64,000 nucleotides of DNA from assembly GCF_013266735.1 (NCBI RefSeq), contig NZ_JABSNU010000013.1, forward strand, positions 62,001 through 126,000, in the 5' to 3' direction. Positions 55,901 to 63,062 of the stretch are shown one piece after another. The stretch's first letter is position 1. Every line of letters begins with the position of its first letter. The position numbers were made by a program, and so were the translations under genes. Under the pieces are notes generated by a model. The model was given only the letters and a program-made list of their open reading frames with translations, was not told the DNA's origin and searched no databases. The DNA is from Pedobacter foliorum. GTDB lineage: Bacteria; Bacteroidota; Bacteroidia; Sphingobacteriales; Sphingobacteriaceae.

Positions 55901-56007
55901 TTGTTTTGCAGTTTACAGCACCTGATAAACCAGGAGACTACCCTTTTGTGTGTACTTTCCCTGGGCATTGGAGTATCATGAATGGTATAATGAAAGTAAC
56001 CAAATAA
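52972..56007 (+). CDS. ThuA / PVC-type propeller / HEAT / cupredoxin fusion protein
   Basis: A signal-like N-terminus (KKIIFLIVLSSILFQYCSNK; Cys may be lipidated) is followed by a ThuA-like domain (about 34-245: AEVLFLGNESTHHNSSKLAP), a glucose/sorbosone-dehydrogenase-like beta-propeller (about 285-640: IQLFASEPDIINPISMAWDE), HEAT-like repeats (about 650-830) and a C-terminal cupredoxin (888-1011). The copper site matches azurin spacing: H926, C994, H999 (C-x4-H) and M1003 (H-x3-M). It is probably periplasmic and oxidises a sugar, passing electrons through the copper domain to the cytochrome c encoded downstream. The ATG at 52981 is an alternative start. The substrate and the cofactor of the propeller are unknown. 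Confidence 0.82.
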   Translation: MAKMKKIIFLIVLSSILFQYCSNKTRVVGGNTEKQHPRRAEVLFLGNESTHHNSSKLAPMLISPLFALGINVTYTADTSLLNTETLNKYDGIIIYGNYDTITPDKEKALKDFVEGGKALIPIHSASFCFQNSDWYIKAVGGQFSTHKTGVFSAVTVNKNHPVMKGVNPFSSWDETYVHTKLNPDMTVLQERVEGDLHEPYTWVRKQGKGRVFYTASGHNDSTWKQPDFIKLIGNGVLWALGDKVQKQILDYKIPVGVYSDANIPNYENRNPAPRFQHAFTPAESQKRIQVPVDFDIQLFASEPDIINPISMAWDEKGRLWVIETIDYPNTIRNKDGKGDDRIKICEDTDGDGKADKFTIFADGLNIPTSIMFSNGGVIVAQAPNFIFLKDTDGDDKADIRENLITGWGKSDTHAGPSNLKYGFDNKIWGVVGYSGFEGKIGDQNLKFGQGVYSFSPDGKNFDFKGRTSNNTWGLAFTEDNDVFISTANNTHTAFFSMPEKYMRKVLPGSNVQSVQKIDGHYEMHVVFPNLRQVDVHGGFTAAAGHNFYTARNFPKSYWNRTAFVCEPTGRVIHSAILEKEGAGFIEKDGWNFLASSDEWVGPVHAEVGPDGAVWVADWYDFIIQHNPTPRGFENGEGNAYINPLRDRVRGRVYRIKYKNAKPYTPIKLSKDNPEGLLSALENDNLFWRMTAQRLLVESKNLSVLPGLYKIINNQKVDEIGLNGPAVNAIWTLQGLGTLDGSNAEALKVVQSALSHPAAGVRKAAIQALPKDNAMIGAIQKANLLKDKDLRVRLAAILAISDIPASVHLGHLLYEAATDSVNAKDKYVAQALYTAALLHHEGFLAMSKTASSQSPFIQTIVKEILPNVKTKEVATSEKEHHSANPANEVVINIKIVEHVMKFNKTSFTVKAGQTVTINLENPDFMQHNMVIAKPGTLKKVGAAADEMAKDPNGAEKNYVPAIPEILFSTKLLNPEEKVVLQFTAPDKPGDYPFVCTFPGHWSIMNGIMKVTK

Positions 56008-56025
56008 TTAGAGCAAGGGTATATT

Positions 56026-56883
56026 ATGAGTTTAAATATTAAGTTAGGTGTTAGTACGTGGTTATGGACATCCCCCTTTAAAACAGATACCATTTCATTG
56101 TTTTCAAAGATTAAAAGTATGGGGTATGATTTGGTAGAAATACCGGTTGAAGATCCCGCTTTAATTGATATAAAAAGTGTTAAAGAAGCGCTTAAAGAGT
56201 TTGAGCTGGAAGCAGCCATTTGTGGGGCATTTGGGCCTTCAAGAGATTTAACACATGATGATGTGAGCTATCACAACACCAGTTTTGATTATATAGAATC
56301 ATGTCTGGAAATAGCGTATGAACTTGAAGCAGGTTTTTTTGCCGGACCAATGTATTCTGCGGTAGGTAAAGCGCGTTTGGTTTCGCCTGAACAGAAAAAA
56401 ATAGAGTGGAACAGAGCTGTTTCCAATCTTTATAAGGTTGGTGAAATGGCAGATGAAAGGGGTCTTCAACTGGCTATAGAACCTTTAAATCGTTTCGAGT
56501 CTGATCTGATCAATACTGCAGAAGATGTTGTTCAGCTGATCAATGATATTGGTCATCCTGCAGCGAAAGTATTGTTGGATGGTTTTCATATGAATATTGA
56601 GGAACCTGATATCGAAAGGGCAATCTTATTGGCAGGAGATAATCTTCTTCATGTACAGGTTTCGGAAAATTACAGAGGTACTCCAGGTACTGGTCAAACC
56701 AGATGGGATGCTTTTAAAAGAGGCTTGGAGGCTATCAACTATCAGGGCGCAGTTTCTGTTGAAAGTTTCACTCCTGAAGTAAAGGAATTGGCCGGTGCGG
56801 TTTGCATCTGGCGTCCGCTTGCTTCGAGTCAGGATAATTTTGCTGACGAAGGGATTAAATTTTTAAGAAATTGGAGTAAATAA
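56026..56883 (+). CDS. Sugar phosphate isomerase/epimerase-like TIM-barrel protein
   Basis: The 285-residue cytoplasmic protein has the xylose-isomerase-like TIM-barrel pattern (LGVSTWLWTSPFKTDTISLF, LAIEPLNRFESDLINTAEDV, VLLDGFHMNIEEPDIERAIL, VQVSENYRGTPGTGQTRWDA, VSVESFTP). The metal-binding set of Glu, Asp, His and Glu typical of D-tagatose 3-epimerase-like enzymes is visible (E in AIEPLNR, D and H in LDGFHMN, E in VSVESF). It probably epimerises a keto-sugar. It begins 18 bases after the fusion gene and 32 before the oxidoreductase, within one operon. Confidence 0.87.
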   Translation: MSLNIKLGVSTWLWTSPFKTDTISLFSKIKSMGYDLVEIPVEDPALIDIKSVKEALKEFELEAAICGAFGPSRDLTHDDVSYHNTSFDYIESCLEIAYELEAGFFAGPMYSAVGKARLVSPEQKKIEWNRAVSNLYKVGEMADERGLQLAIEPLNRFESDLINTAEDVVQLINDIGHPAAKVLLDGFHMNIEEPDIERAILLAGDNLLHVQVSENYRGTPGTGQTRWDAFKRGLEAINYQGAVSVESFTPEVKELAGAVCIWRPLASSQDNFADEGIKFLRNWSK

Positions 56884-56915
56884 CAAATCAAGAAAACACA
56901 CTATCGTATAATAAG

Positions 56916-58031
56916 ATGAGTCAGAAAAAAATAAACATTGCTATTGTAGGACTTGGATTCGGTGCAGAGTTCATTCCAATTTATCAAAAACATCCTTATG
57001 CAAATATGTACGCTATATGTCAGCGTAATCCTGAAAAATTAAAGGAAATAGGAGATGCATTTGGAATAGAGAAGAGATATGCCAGCTATGAGGAATTGCT
57101 TAAAGATCCTAATGTAGATGCGGTTCACATCAATACGCCAATACAAAATCACGCAGAACAATCTATTGCGGCCCTAAGAGCAGGTAAACATGTGGCATGT
57201 ACAGTGCCTATGGCTACTACAGTTGAGGAATGCCGTCAGATTGTTGAGGCTGTTAAAGAAACCGGATTAACCTATATGATGATGGAAACGGTTATCTACA
57301 GTCGCGAATTTCTTTTTGTAAAGGAACTTTATGAAAAAGGTGAACTGGGTAAAATCCAATTCCTAAGAGCATCTCATCAGCAGGAAATGGCAGGTTGGCC
57401 GGGGTATTGGGAAGGTTTGCCGCCAATGCATTATGCTACGCATTGTGTAGGGCCTGTACTGGCATTGCCAAAGGCACAGGCAGCGTATGTTTCTTGTTTT
57501 GGCTCAGGTAAAATTGATGATAACCTGATTGAGAAATATGGTTCTCCGTTTGCTATTGAAACTTGTCATATCAAATATCGTGATTCGGATCTGTCTGCAG
57601 AAGTTACAAGATCACTGTTTAATACTGCAAGACAATACCGTGAGAGTTTTGATGTGTATGGCTCTAAAAAATCTTTTGAATGGACGTTGGTTGAACATGA
57701 AGACAGTGTAATTCACACCGGTGAGTCTCCTGAAAAAGTGAAGATTCCTGATTATGCACATCTTCTGCCTAAGGAAATTCAGCATTTTACAACTGCGGGT
57801 GTATATGATTCTGAAGATAATCAACACCTTTCATTTATTCAGGGCTCTGGTCATGGTGGTTCGCATCCACATCTTGTCAATGAGTTTTTAAATGCATTGA
57901 TTGAAAACAGAGCTCCATACCCTGATGCGCAGGAATCTGCGAACATTACCTGTGTAGGTATTTTGGCTCATGAATCTGCAATGAAGGGGGGAGAAATAAT
58001 TCCTTTGCCAGATTTCACGTTTAAATCATAA
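56916..58031 (+). CDS. Gfo/Idh/MocA-family oxidoreductase
   Basis: The 371-residue protein has a Rossmann NAD(P)-binding start (INIAIVGLGFGAEFIPIYQK, GxGxxA-like) and the family motif AGKHVACTVPMATTVEE, where the usual EKP is replaced by TVP. The lysine of EKP is a catalytic residue in many members, so the substrate chemistry may differ; a C-terminal oxidoreductase domain (GSGHGGSHPHLVNEFLNALI) follows. It probably interconverts a sugar or 3-keto-sugar with NAD(P)H in the cytoplasm. It lies between the epimerase and cytochrome genes and is 60 bp from the latter. Confidence 0.85.
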   Translation: MSQKKINIAIVGLGFGAEFIPIYQKHPYANMYAICQRNPEKLKEIGDAFGIEKRYASYEELLKDPNVDAVHINTPIQNHAEQSIAALRAGKHVACTVPMATTVEECRQIVEAVKETGLTYMMMETVIYSREFLFVKELYEKGELGKIQFLRASHQQEMAGWPGYWEGLPPMHYATHCVGPVLALPKAQAAYVSCFGSGKIDDNLIEKYGSPFAIETCHIKYRDSDLSAEVTRSLFNTARQYRESFDVYGSKKSFEWTLVEHEDSVIHTGESPEKVKIPDYAHLLPKEIQHFTTAGVYDSEDNQHLSFIQGSGHGGSHPHLVNEFLNALIENRAPYPDAQESANITCVGILAHESAMKGGEIIPLPDFTFKS

Positions 58032-58090
58032 AAATTAGTTTATTTGCATTATCAAATGAACCGAACTCAATTAATTTTAATGTATTAAAT

Positions 58091-58471
58091 ATGAAAAAGA
58101 GCTTTGTCTTTTTAATTTGTTCTGTTTTTGCTGTATGCTCAAGTAGCTACGCACAAACTAAGAAAACCGGTAAAGTGGGGGCTAAACCGGCATCTGGTGT
58201 TTCATCACCTGCAGATATTGCACAGGGAAAAGCATTGATTGCAAAATCAGATTGTTTTGCATGTCACAAACCAACCGAAAAACTTGTAGGACCAGCGTAT
58301 TCAGATGTTGCAAAGAAATATCCTGCAACACCGGCTAACGTTACTATGTTGGCTAAAAAAGTAATTAAAGGTGGAAGTGGAGTATGGGGCGAAATACCTA
58401 TGGCACCACACCCTTCTGTTACTCAGGCAGACGCTGAGAAAATTGTAAGGTATATACTTGCTACTAAGTAA
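58091..58471 (+). CDS. Small secreted cytochrome c
   Basis: The 126-residue protein has a signal peptide (MKKSFVFLICSVFAVCSSSY ending near SYAQ) and a single heme site C55-F-A-C58-H59 in KSDCFACHKPTEKLVGPAY. Downstream, VWGEIPMAPHP contains the probable axial methionine. It is a class-I-type cytochrome c in the periplasm and a natural electron acceptor for the cupredoxin-bearing dehydrogenase encoded upstream. It is the last gene of the operon; a palindromic repeat and a terminator follow. Confidence 0.9.
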   Translation: MKKSFVFLICSVFAVCSSSYAQTKKTGKVGAKPASGVSSPADIAQGKALIAKSDCFACHKPTEKLVGPAYSDVAKKYPATPANVTMLAKKVIKGGSGVWGEIPMAPHPSVTQADAEKIVRYILATK

Positions 58472-58496
58472 TTACTAAACTAAAAAGAGGTCGATT

Positions 58497-58581
58497 CCGT
58501 CATCCTGAATTTATTTCAGGACCTCTCAAGAGAAAGGAAGCCTTATTTGTGCGAGGTCCTGAAATAAATTCAGGATGACGG
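58497..58581. repeat. Palindromic intergenic repeat, copy 1 (REP-like)
   Basis: Perfect 28-bp arms (58497-58524 and 58554-58581) flank a 29-nt spacer with a conserved core (ctcaagagaaagg). The same element occurs at 62330-62412. The arms contain gtcatcctgaatttatttca, a sequence type repeated in many Bacteroidota genomes. It lies just after the cytochrome gene, before a separate terminator hairpin. Confidence 0.85.
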
Positions 58582-58590
58582 ACGTAAAAA

Positions 58591-58619
58591 AAAGAGGGTG
58601 TAAAATACACCCTCTTTTT
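58591..58619 (+). terminator. Terminator of the ThuA-cytochrome operon
   Basis: A 12-bp stem (aaagagggtgta with tacaccctcttt) closed by a 3-nt loop, flanked by A and T runs, follows the palindromic repeat. It can work in both directions. Confidence 0.75.
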
Positions 58620-58634
58620 AGTTAAAAGCTTTTT

Positions 58635-58710
58635 CTATTTAACTCCTTTTCTAATTAATTCTTTTCCTATTTAACTCTTCCGCTAATTAACTCTTTCCCT
58701 AATTAGTTTC
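58635..58710. repeat. 16-bp tandem repeat, about 4.7 units
   Basis: Units of 16 bases of the form ctaattaactctttcc start at 58635, 58651, 58667, 58683 and 58699. They vary at a few positions. The last unit overlaps the stop codon and final codons of the DUF1801 gene (ends at 58699). Confidence 0.8.
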
Positions 58711-59115
58711 TAACAGTTTAAGCCATTCCGTAATTATTGCTTTCAGTGAATCTTGTTTAGCTTTTACATCATCCAGGTCTTTAAACCTTACTAATTTTCT
58801 GCCATCAGGAAAATTGCCTTCAAGTAAGCCGGTGGTATCATTAACTTTCGCGCCGGTAGGGAAGACCAATAATATATTGCCTTTATGTAGGTTTACTACC
58901 ACAATATCTCTTTTGTATTCTTTAGGGTCAAAGGGTTTCATCGGGCCTGTATAATAGAAGCAGGGCGAGTTCCATTTTATTTGTTCTCCAATTTCTTTGT
59001 CTGTACTTAAAATAATCTGCCGTATATACTGCGTTGTGGCTGCGATAGGTTGCTCTAATCTTTTGATATGTGCACTTACCTTATTTGAATTTGTAGCGGT
59101 TTTAGAGATAGTCAT
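58699..59115 (-). CDS. DUF1801-domain protein
   Basis: Starting at the ATG at 59115 (MTISKTATNSNKVSAHIKRL) it has 138 residues; the frame is open to 59184 but the added N-terminus is polar and unlike the family. The DUF1801/YdhG-like fold is shown by YIRQIILSTDKEIGEQIKWN, SPCFYYTGPMKPFDP and LLVFPTGAKVNDTTGLLEGN. Its function is not known; some relatives bind ligands or iron-sulfur-related partners, unproven here. Its end is overlapped by the 58635-58710 tandem repeat, which may vary between strains. The 280 bp to the next gene contain no frame of interest. Confidence 0.85.
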   Translation of the reverse strand: MTISKTATNSNKVSAHIKRLEQPIAATTQYIRQIILSTDKEIGEQIKWNSPCFYYTGPMKPFDPKEYKRDIVVVNLHKGNILLVFPTGAKVNDTTGLLEGNFPDGRKLVRFKDLDDVKAKQDSLKAIITEWLKLLETN

Positions 59116-59395
59116 ATTTAGAGATGGTTGATTCTGATTAGTATTTAGCGAGATATTTTTTACAATAGTAAATTTATCCCACAAAAGCAGATTTTATATG
59201 GTGTATAAACGACATTTTGAGTGGTGATTTATGACAAATAAAGAACGAATGTGGAAATTTGTATGAATCTTAAATATAGGTAATTATATTAAATATTCGG
59301 TTAGGATATCTTAGGTTTTACGGTAGGTATACCGGTGTGAATTTTTTAAAAAAGTTAAGGAAGCTAAATCAGTTTTTTGTGAATTAAAACAAAAT

Positions 59396-60661
59396 CTATT
59401 TTTTGCCCCCAGATTTAGGAAACAATCCAAGGTTCAGCGAGAATGCAACTCCTGTAGATTTTAATCTGGCATTGCCATTACCAATTCCTGTAAGTGGTAA
59501 TTTAACAAATGGTTGTACGCCAAAACTAAGTGTGTTTGTTATCCTTCTTTCAAAGCTTAAAGAAAGGTTTGCTACGCCAAAGATGTGCTGGTTTTGATTT
59601 TTGATTTCAAGCTCTGAAATTTTTTGCGGTCCTCCCTGTGGTCCAGTTATGTATTTGTATTTTTCATTAAGCATAAAATAACTCGATAGGCCAGAATTTA
59701 AACCTATTGAATAGTTTCTCCTTTTTAAAAATGTGTAGTTTACATTAAGCGGAACATCCAACACAATACAATCCGCATTAACTTGCCAGGCATTTTTCAA
59801 ATAGGCCGTTCCTGCCGATCCAATTCCACCATAGTTGTATAATTTTCTAGAATAAATTGCGCCTGTAGTTACACTAATTTTATTGGTAATGGCATAAGTA
59901 GCCAATACACCTATGTTGCTGCTGATCTTGGTGTCTACGTTCAATTTAGCATTTGAAATGTCGGGAGCTGCCATAATAGAGAGTGTAAGTTTTGTATGGT
60001 CAGGTAGGCCGGAATTTACCACGGGTTTATTAGTTTGTGCTAAAACCTCAGCTTTCTTATCTGTCGACTTCTCTATAGGTTTGTCTGTCAAAGGGCTATC
60101 AATTGCAACTAAAAGTGGTTTGTCTTCAGCTTTTGGAGTTACAATCGGAGTTACAACTTCTGCAATTAGCTCTTGTTTTTTCTGTTCTTTAACGATGGCA
60201 GTATCAGGAGTGCTAACAAGTTCCTGACTGTTGTCGATAACTTTTGGTGTTGTAACGTAATTTTTGCCCACGTTTTTAACGGATGTTTCAACAGGTGTCA
60301 CAACAGTTGATTCAACAGAACGTTCAGCAGGTTCCGGAGTTGCTTTTACAACAGAACTTGTGTCAGCGCCTATAATTACAGAATTATTATTTACAGGTTT
60401 TTGTGGTTTAGGACCTGCTATTTCAATTTTTTTAGGATCTTCTATAATAGTTTTATTAGAATCAGCGAAATACCAAAACAAGCCAACTACAAGTGCAGCA
60501 GCAATACCACTTGCGGCCAACAACCAAAATGGGATAACCTTTTTCTTGCCCTGTGCATCCAGTTTTTGCTCCATCTTTGCCCAGTCCAATTCATTGAAAG
60601 GGATTTCAGGATCATGCAACCCATCTTTAAACAGCTTATCTATTCCATTATCTTTTTCCAT
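59396..60661 (-). CDS. Anti-sigma-like / outer-membrane beta-barrel fusion protein
   Basis: The 421-residue protein has a cytoplasmic head (IDKLFKDGLHDPEIPFNELD with AKMEQKLDAQGKKK, as in anti-sigma heads), a transmembrane helix near residues 43-62 (FWLLAASGIAAALVVGLFWY), a periplasmic Pro/Val/Thr/Lys-rich linker (about 70-215), and a C-terminal beta-barrel of PorT type (about 225-421: IGVLATYAITNKISVTTGAI, SFGVQPFVKLPLTGIGNGNA). The chain would cross both membranes. It overlaps the upstream sigma gene by 14 bases, so it is likely translated with it and acts as its anti-sigma factor. The barrel's role is unknown. Confidence 0.75.
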   Translation of the reverse strand: MEKDNGIDKLFKDGLHDPEIPFNELDWAKMEQKLDAQGKKKVIPFWLLAASGIAAALVVGLFWYFADSNKTIIEDPKKIEIAGPKPQKPVNNNSVIIGADTSSVVKATPEPAERSVESTVVTPVETSVKNVGKNYVTTPKVIDNSQELVSTPDTAIVKEQKKQELIAEVVTPIVTPKAEDKPLLVAIDSPLTDKPIEKSTDKKAEVLAQTNKPVVNSGLPDHTKLTLSIMAAPDISNAKLNVDTKISSNIGVLATYAITNKISVTTGAIYSRKLYNYGGIGSAGTAYLKNAWQVNADCIVLDVPLNVNYTFLKRRNYSIGLNSGLSSYFMLNEKYKYITGPQGGPQKISELEIKNQNQHIFGVANLSLSFERRITNTLSFGVQPFVKLPLTGIGNGNARLKSTGVAFSLNLGLFPKSGGKK

Positions 60662-61256
60662 CTACAGCTATCTTGTTTTGTGAAGGCATTTCACTTTGAA
60701 CACTAAAATTGTTAATATATATATCCCCCGACTTATTTCCACCCGAGGAATTAAGCCTTTCTTGCAGCTTTTGTCTTGCTTTAAATAAATTTGATTTCGA
60801 TGTCCCTATTGATATATTTAAAAGTTCCGAAATTTCTTCATGCGAGTATCCATCTATTGCAAATAAGTTAAATACCGTGCGATAAGCTGGAGGCAATCCC
60901 TGAACCAAAACCAGCAAATCTTTATAGGCCATTTGTTCATATACCTGAGCCGGTCCGCCTATGTCCTCATGATCAGTCAATTCATCATGTTTCGAAAACT
61001 TAAGGCTCTTCCTGTAATGGTCAATAGCAGTATTGGTTATAATCTTTCCCAGCCATGCTTTAAAAGGCTTTTCGGGGTCGTATTTTTCAATATTTGTAAA
61101 TACTTTCATGAACCCATTATTCAATACATCTGCCGCATCATCATCATTCAAAGCGTACCGACGGCATATAGCCATGCCATAACTATAAAATTCTTTATAG
61201 AGCAAATACTGACTTGATCTGTCCTTCCTGATGCAACCTTCAATAATTTCCTGCAC
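60648..61256 (-). CDS. RNA polymerase ECF sigma factor
   Basis: The 202-residue protein has region 2 (LNDDDAADVLNNGFMKVFTN, KPFKAWLGKIITNTAIDHYR) and region 4 (LPPAYRTVFNLFAIDGYSHE, ISELLNISIGTSKSNLFKAR, QKLQERL). It resembles Bacteroidota ECF factors paired with a transmembrane anti-sigma protein. It overlaps the next gene by 14 bases on the minus strand, and starts 187 bp from the divergent secreted-repeat lipoprotein gene at 61444. A C-terminal tail of about 25 polar residues is unusual but short. Confidence 0.9.
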   Translation of the reverse strand: MQEIIEGCIRKDRSSQYLLYKEFYSYGMAICRRYALNDDDAADVLNNGFMKVFTNIEKYDPEKPFKAWLGKIITNTAIDHYRKSLKFSKHDELTDHEDIGGPAQVYEQMAYKDLLVLVQGLPPAYRTVFNLFAIDGYSHEEISELLNISIGTSKSNLFKARQKLQERLNSSGGNKSGDIYINNFSVQSEMPSQNKIAVDGKR

Positions 61257-61443
61257 CTATTTTTTCGATTTTACATTGGCCATTTTCACCTATACTAGCT
61301 ATAGTACGTTGAAGTTACGCAATAGGTTGCCTTAAAAATAAATATTTATTTTCTCAGTTCTACGCAACCATTTATGCAGTCTTCCCGTAATCCTTTTTAG
61401 TTATAAGTAAACTATTTAATTCACCTTAAAAACAAAACCCTTT

Positions 61444-62286
61444 ATGTCAACTCTATTTAAAAAAATGCTTGTGCTGTGTAGTGTAACCGCAGTACTTTTT
61501 ACGGCCTGCTCAAAAAAGAAAAATGAAGTAATCAAAGAACCGGAAGTGTCTTTGGATCTTAAACTTGCAGCTTCGGCATCGTTCGGGAATGTTCTTACTG
61601 ATGGAACAGGTAAAACCCTTTATTGTTTTGTAAAAGATGCCAATAGTACATCTGTTTGTGTTGATGGTTGTTTAGTTACCTGGCCGGTATACTATGCGGC
61701 GAATGGAAATCCTCCTTCAGGTTTAAATGCCGCTGATATTGGCACCATTACAAGGGCTGATGGGAAAAAACAAACCACTTACAAGGGATGGCCGCTGTAT
61801 TATTATAACGGAGATAAAGCCAAAGAAGAGATTAAGGGAGATGGTGTAGGAGGAGTATGGTTTGTGGCTAAACCAGATTATTCAGTTATGATGGCCAGCA
61901 AACAGTTGGTTGGTATGGATGGTAAAAATTATACAGCAGATGCTAAGGAGGGAGATGGGGTAACTTTGTACCTGACAGATGCAAAAGGCCGTACTTTATA
62001 TGCCTTTACTCCTGATACTTTTAACAAGAACAATTTTACAAAGCCTGATTTGAGCAACAATGCAGTGTGGCCGATCTTTGAATCGGAGATATTAAATGTT
62101 CCCTCTGTACTTACAAAAGATATGTTGACGGTGATTACTTCGGTTGGTAAAAACCAGTTAACTTACAAAGGGCATCCGCTTTACTATTTCGGATCTGATG
62201 CGGTGAAAGGGGAGACTAAGGGGGTAAGTGTGCCTAAGCCGGGCGTTTGGCCAGTGCTTACGCTTAATACGGTGCCGTTGCAATAA
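61444..62286 (+). CDS. Lipoprotein with secreted repeats (COG4315/PF03640 type)
   Basis: The 280-residue lipoprotein has a lipobox (FTACSKKK) and two pairs of the secreted-repeat motif: GTGKTLYCFVKD with CLVTWPVYY and GWPLYYYNGDKAKEEIKGDG, then AKGRTLYAFTPDTF with AVWPIFE and GHPLYYFGSDAVKGETKG. Two conserved cysteines (VCVDGC) may form a disulfide. The family is widespread but of unknown function; exported and membrane-anchored, possibly heme- or redox-related. It is divergent from the ECF sigma gene and may be in its regulon. Confidence 0.88.
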   Translation: MSTLFKKMLVLCSVTAVLFTACSKKKNEVIKEPEVSLDLKLAASASFGNVLTDGTGKTLYCFVKDANSTSVCVDGCLVTWPVYYAANGNPPSGLNAADIGTITRADGKKQTTYKGWPLYYYNGDKAKEEIKGDGVGGVWFVAKPDYSVMMASKQLVGMDGKNYTADAKEGDGVTLYLTDAKGRTLYAFTPDTFNKNNFTKPDLSNNAVWPIFESEILNVPSVLTKDMLTVITSVGKNQLTYKGHPLYYFGSDAVKGETKGVSVPKPGVWPVLTLNTVPLQ

Positions 62287-62329
62287 GGGCGTTATTTGAT
62301 TCTGCTTCTGGCAATTTGATTATGCTCCT

Positions 62330-62412
62330 CGTCATCCTGAATTTATTTCAGGACCCCTCAAGAGAAAGAAAACCTTGCTAGTGCGAGGTCCTGAAATAAA
62401 TTCAGGATGACG
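62330..62412. repeat. Palindromic intergenic repeat, copy 2 (REP-like)
   Basis: Perfect 26-bp arms (62330-62355 and 62387-62412) surround a 31-nt spacer. The arms match copy 1 (58497-58581) and the spacer is mostly conserved (ctcaagagaaag). This copy too lies between gene ends, here of the convergent genes at 62286 and 62455, and is followed by tttttt, so it may also terminate transcription. Confidence 0.85.
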
Positions 62413-62454
62413 GATTTTTTAATGCGCTTTACAACACAGGTTGTTTAATAACCT

Positions 62455-63006
62455 TTACAACCCAGCTTGCAGCTGGGTTCCTTTTATGTAAACCCGACCT
62501 GCTCGTTCCAGGTTTTCTTCACTTTTAGTGGTAATCTTGATGATGTTCATACTTTTTACTGATCCTTTTAAAGAACCAAAATCGTTTTCACACAATACAT
62601 TAATACTTAAAATATAATTCTCATCAATTTTAAAGTCTGCGATATTACCTTTTACCAAATCATTATCCACCATATACAATGTGGAGGCCGATGGAGATTC
62701 GATATACTTGTTTTTGATTTCTTCAAGCGTCATGAATCTATGAAGTCCCGGATTTTTTGTGGCGATATAAACCTCACCGAACTTACTATCTGAATTTACA
62801 GTAACTTCTTTGATCTCGTCTTTATTAAAGAGTGGGAGGCAGGCACCAACCAGTGCGCTATCCAGAAAATACTTTGGCGTAGTTCCGGTAGGCAATTTCT
62901 TAATGTCCTTTTCGTAAACAACATTTACCTTTTCAGAAACTAAATCTGTTTGGCCTACAGCATTTATAGCTAGCAGACAAATTGTAAGCATGAATAATAA
63001 CCTCAT
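62455..63006 (-). CDS. Secreted protein of unknown function
   Basis: The 183-residue protein has a cleavable signal peptide (MRLLFMLTICLLAINAVGQ). The mature part (VVYEKDIKKLPTGTTPKYFL, VTVNSDSKFGEVYIATKNPG, MVDNDLVKGNIADFKIDENY) has the style of small periplasmic beta-proteins, but I do not recognise the family. It has no lipobox, no membrane helix and no motif suggesting catalysis. It lies between the palindromic repeat and the sulfatase gene on the same strand, 56 bp after the latter's end, so it may be co-transcribed with the sulfatase; its function is open. Confidence 0.6.
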   Translation of the reverse strand: MRLLFMLTICLLAINAVGQTDLVSEKVNVVYEKDIKKLPTGTTPKYFLDSALVGACLPLFNKDEIKEVTVNSDSKFGEVYIATKNPGLHRFMTLEEIKNKYIESPSASTLYMVDNDLVKGNIADFKIDENYILSINVLCENDFGSLKGSVKSMNIIKITTKSEENLERAGRVYIKGTQLQAGL

Positions 63007-63062
63007 AATGCTATCCCCCTTTAATAACGGAATATAAGGAATATTATCAAATAAATGTAAAA

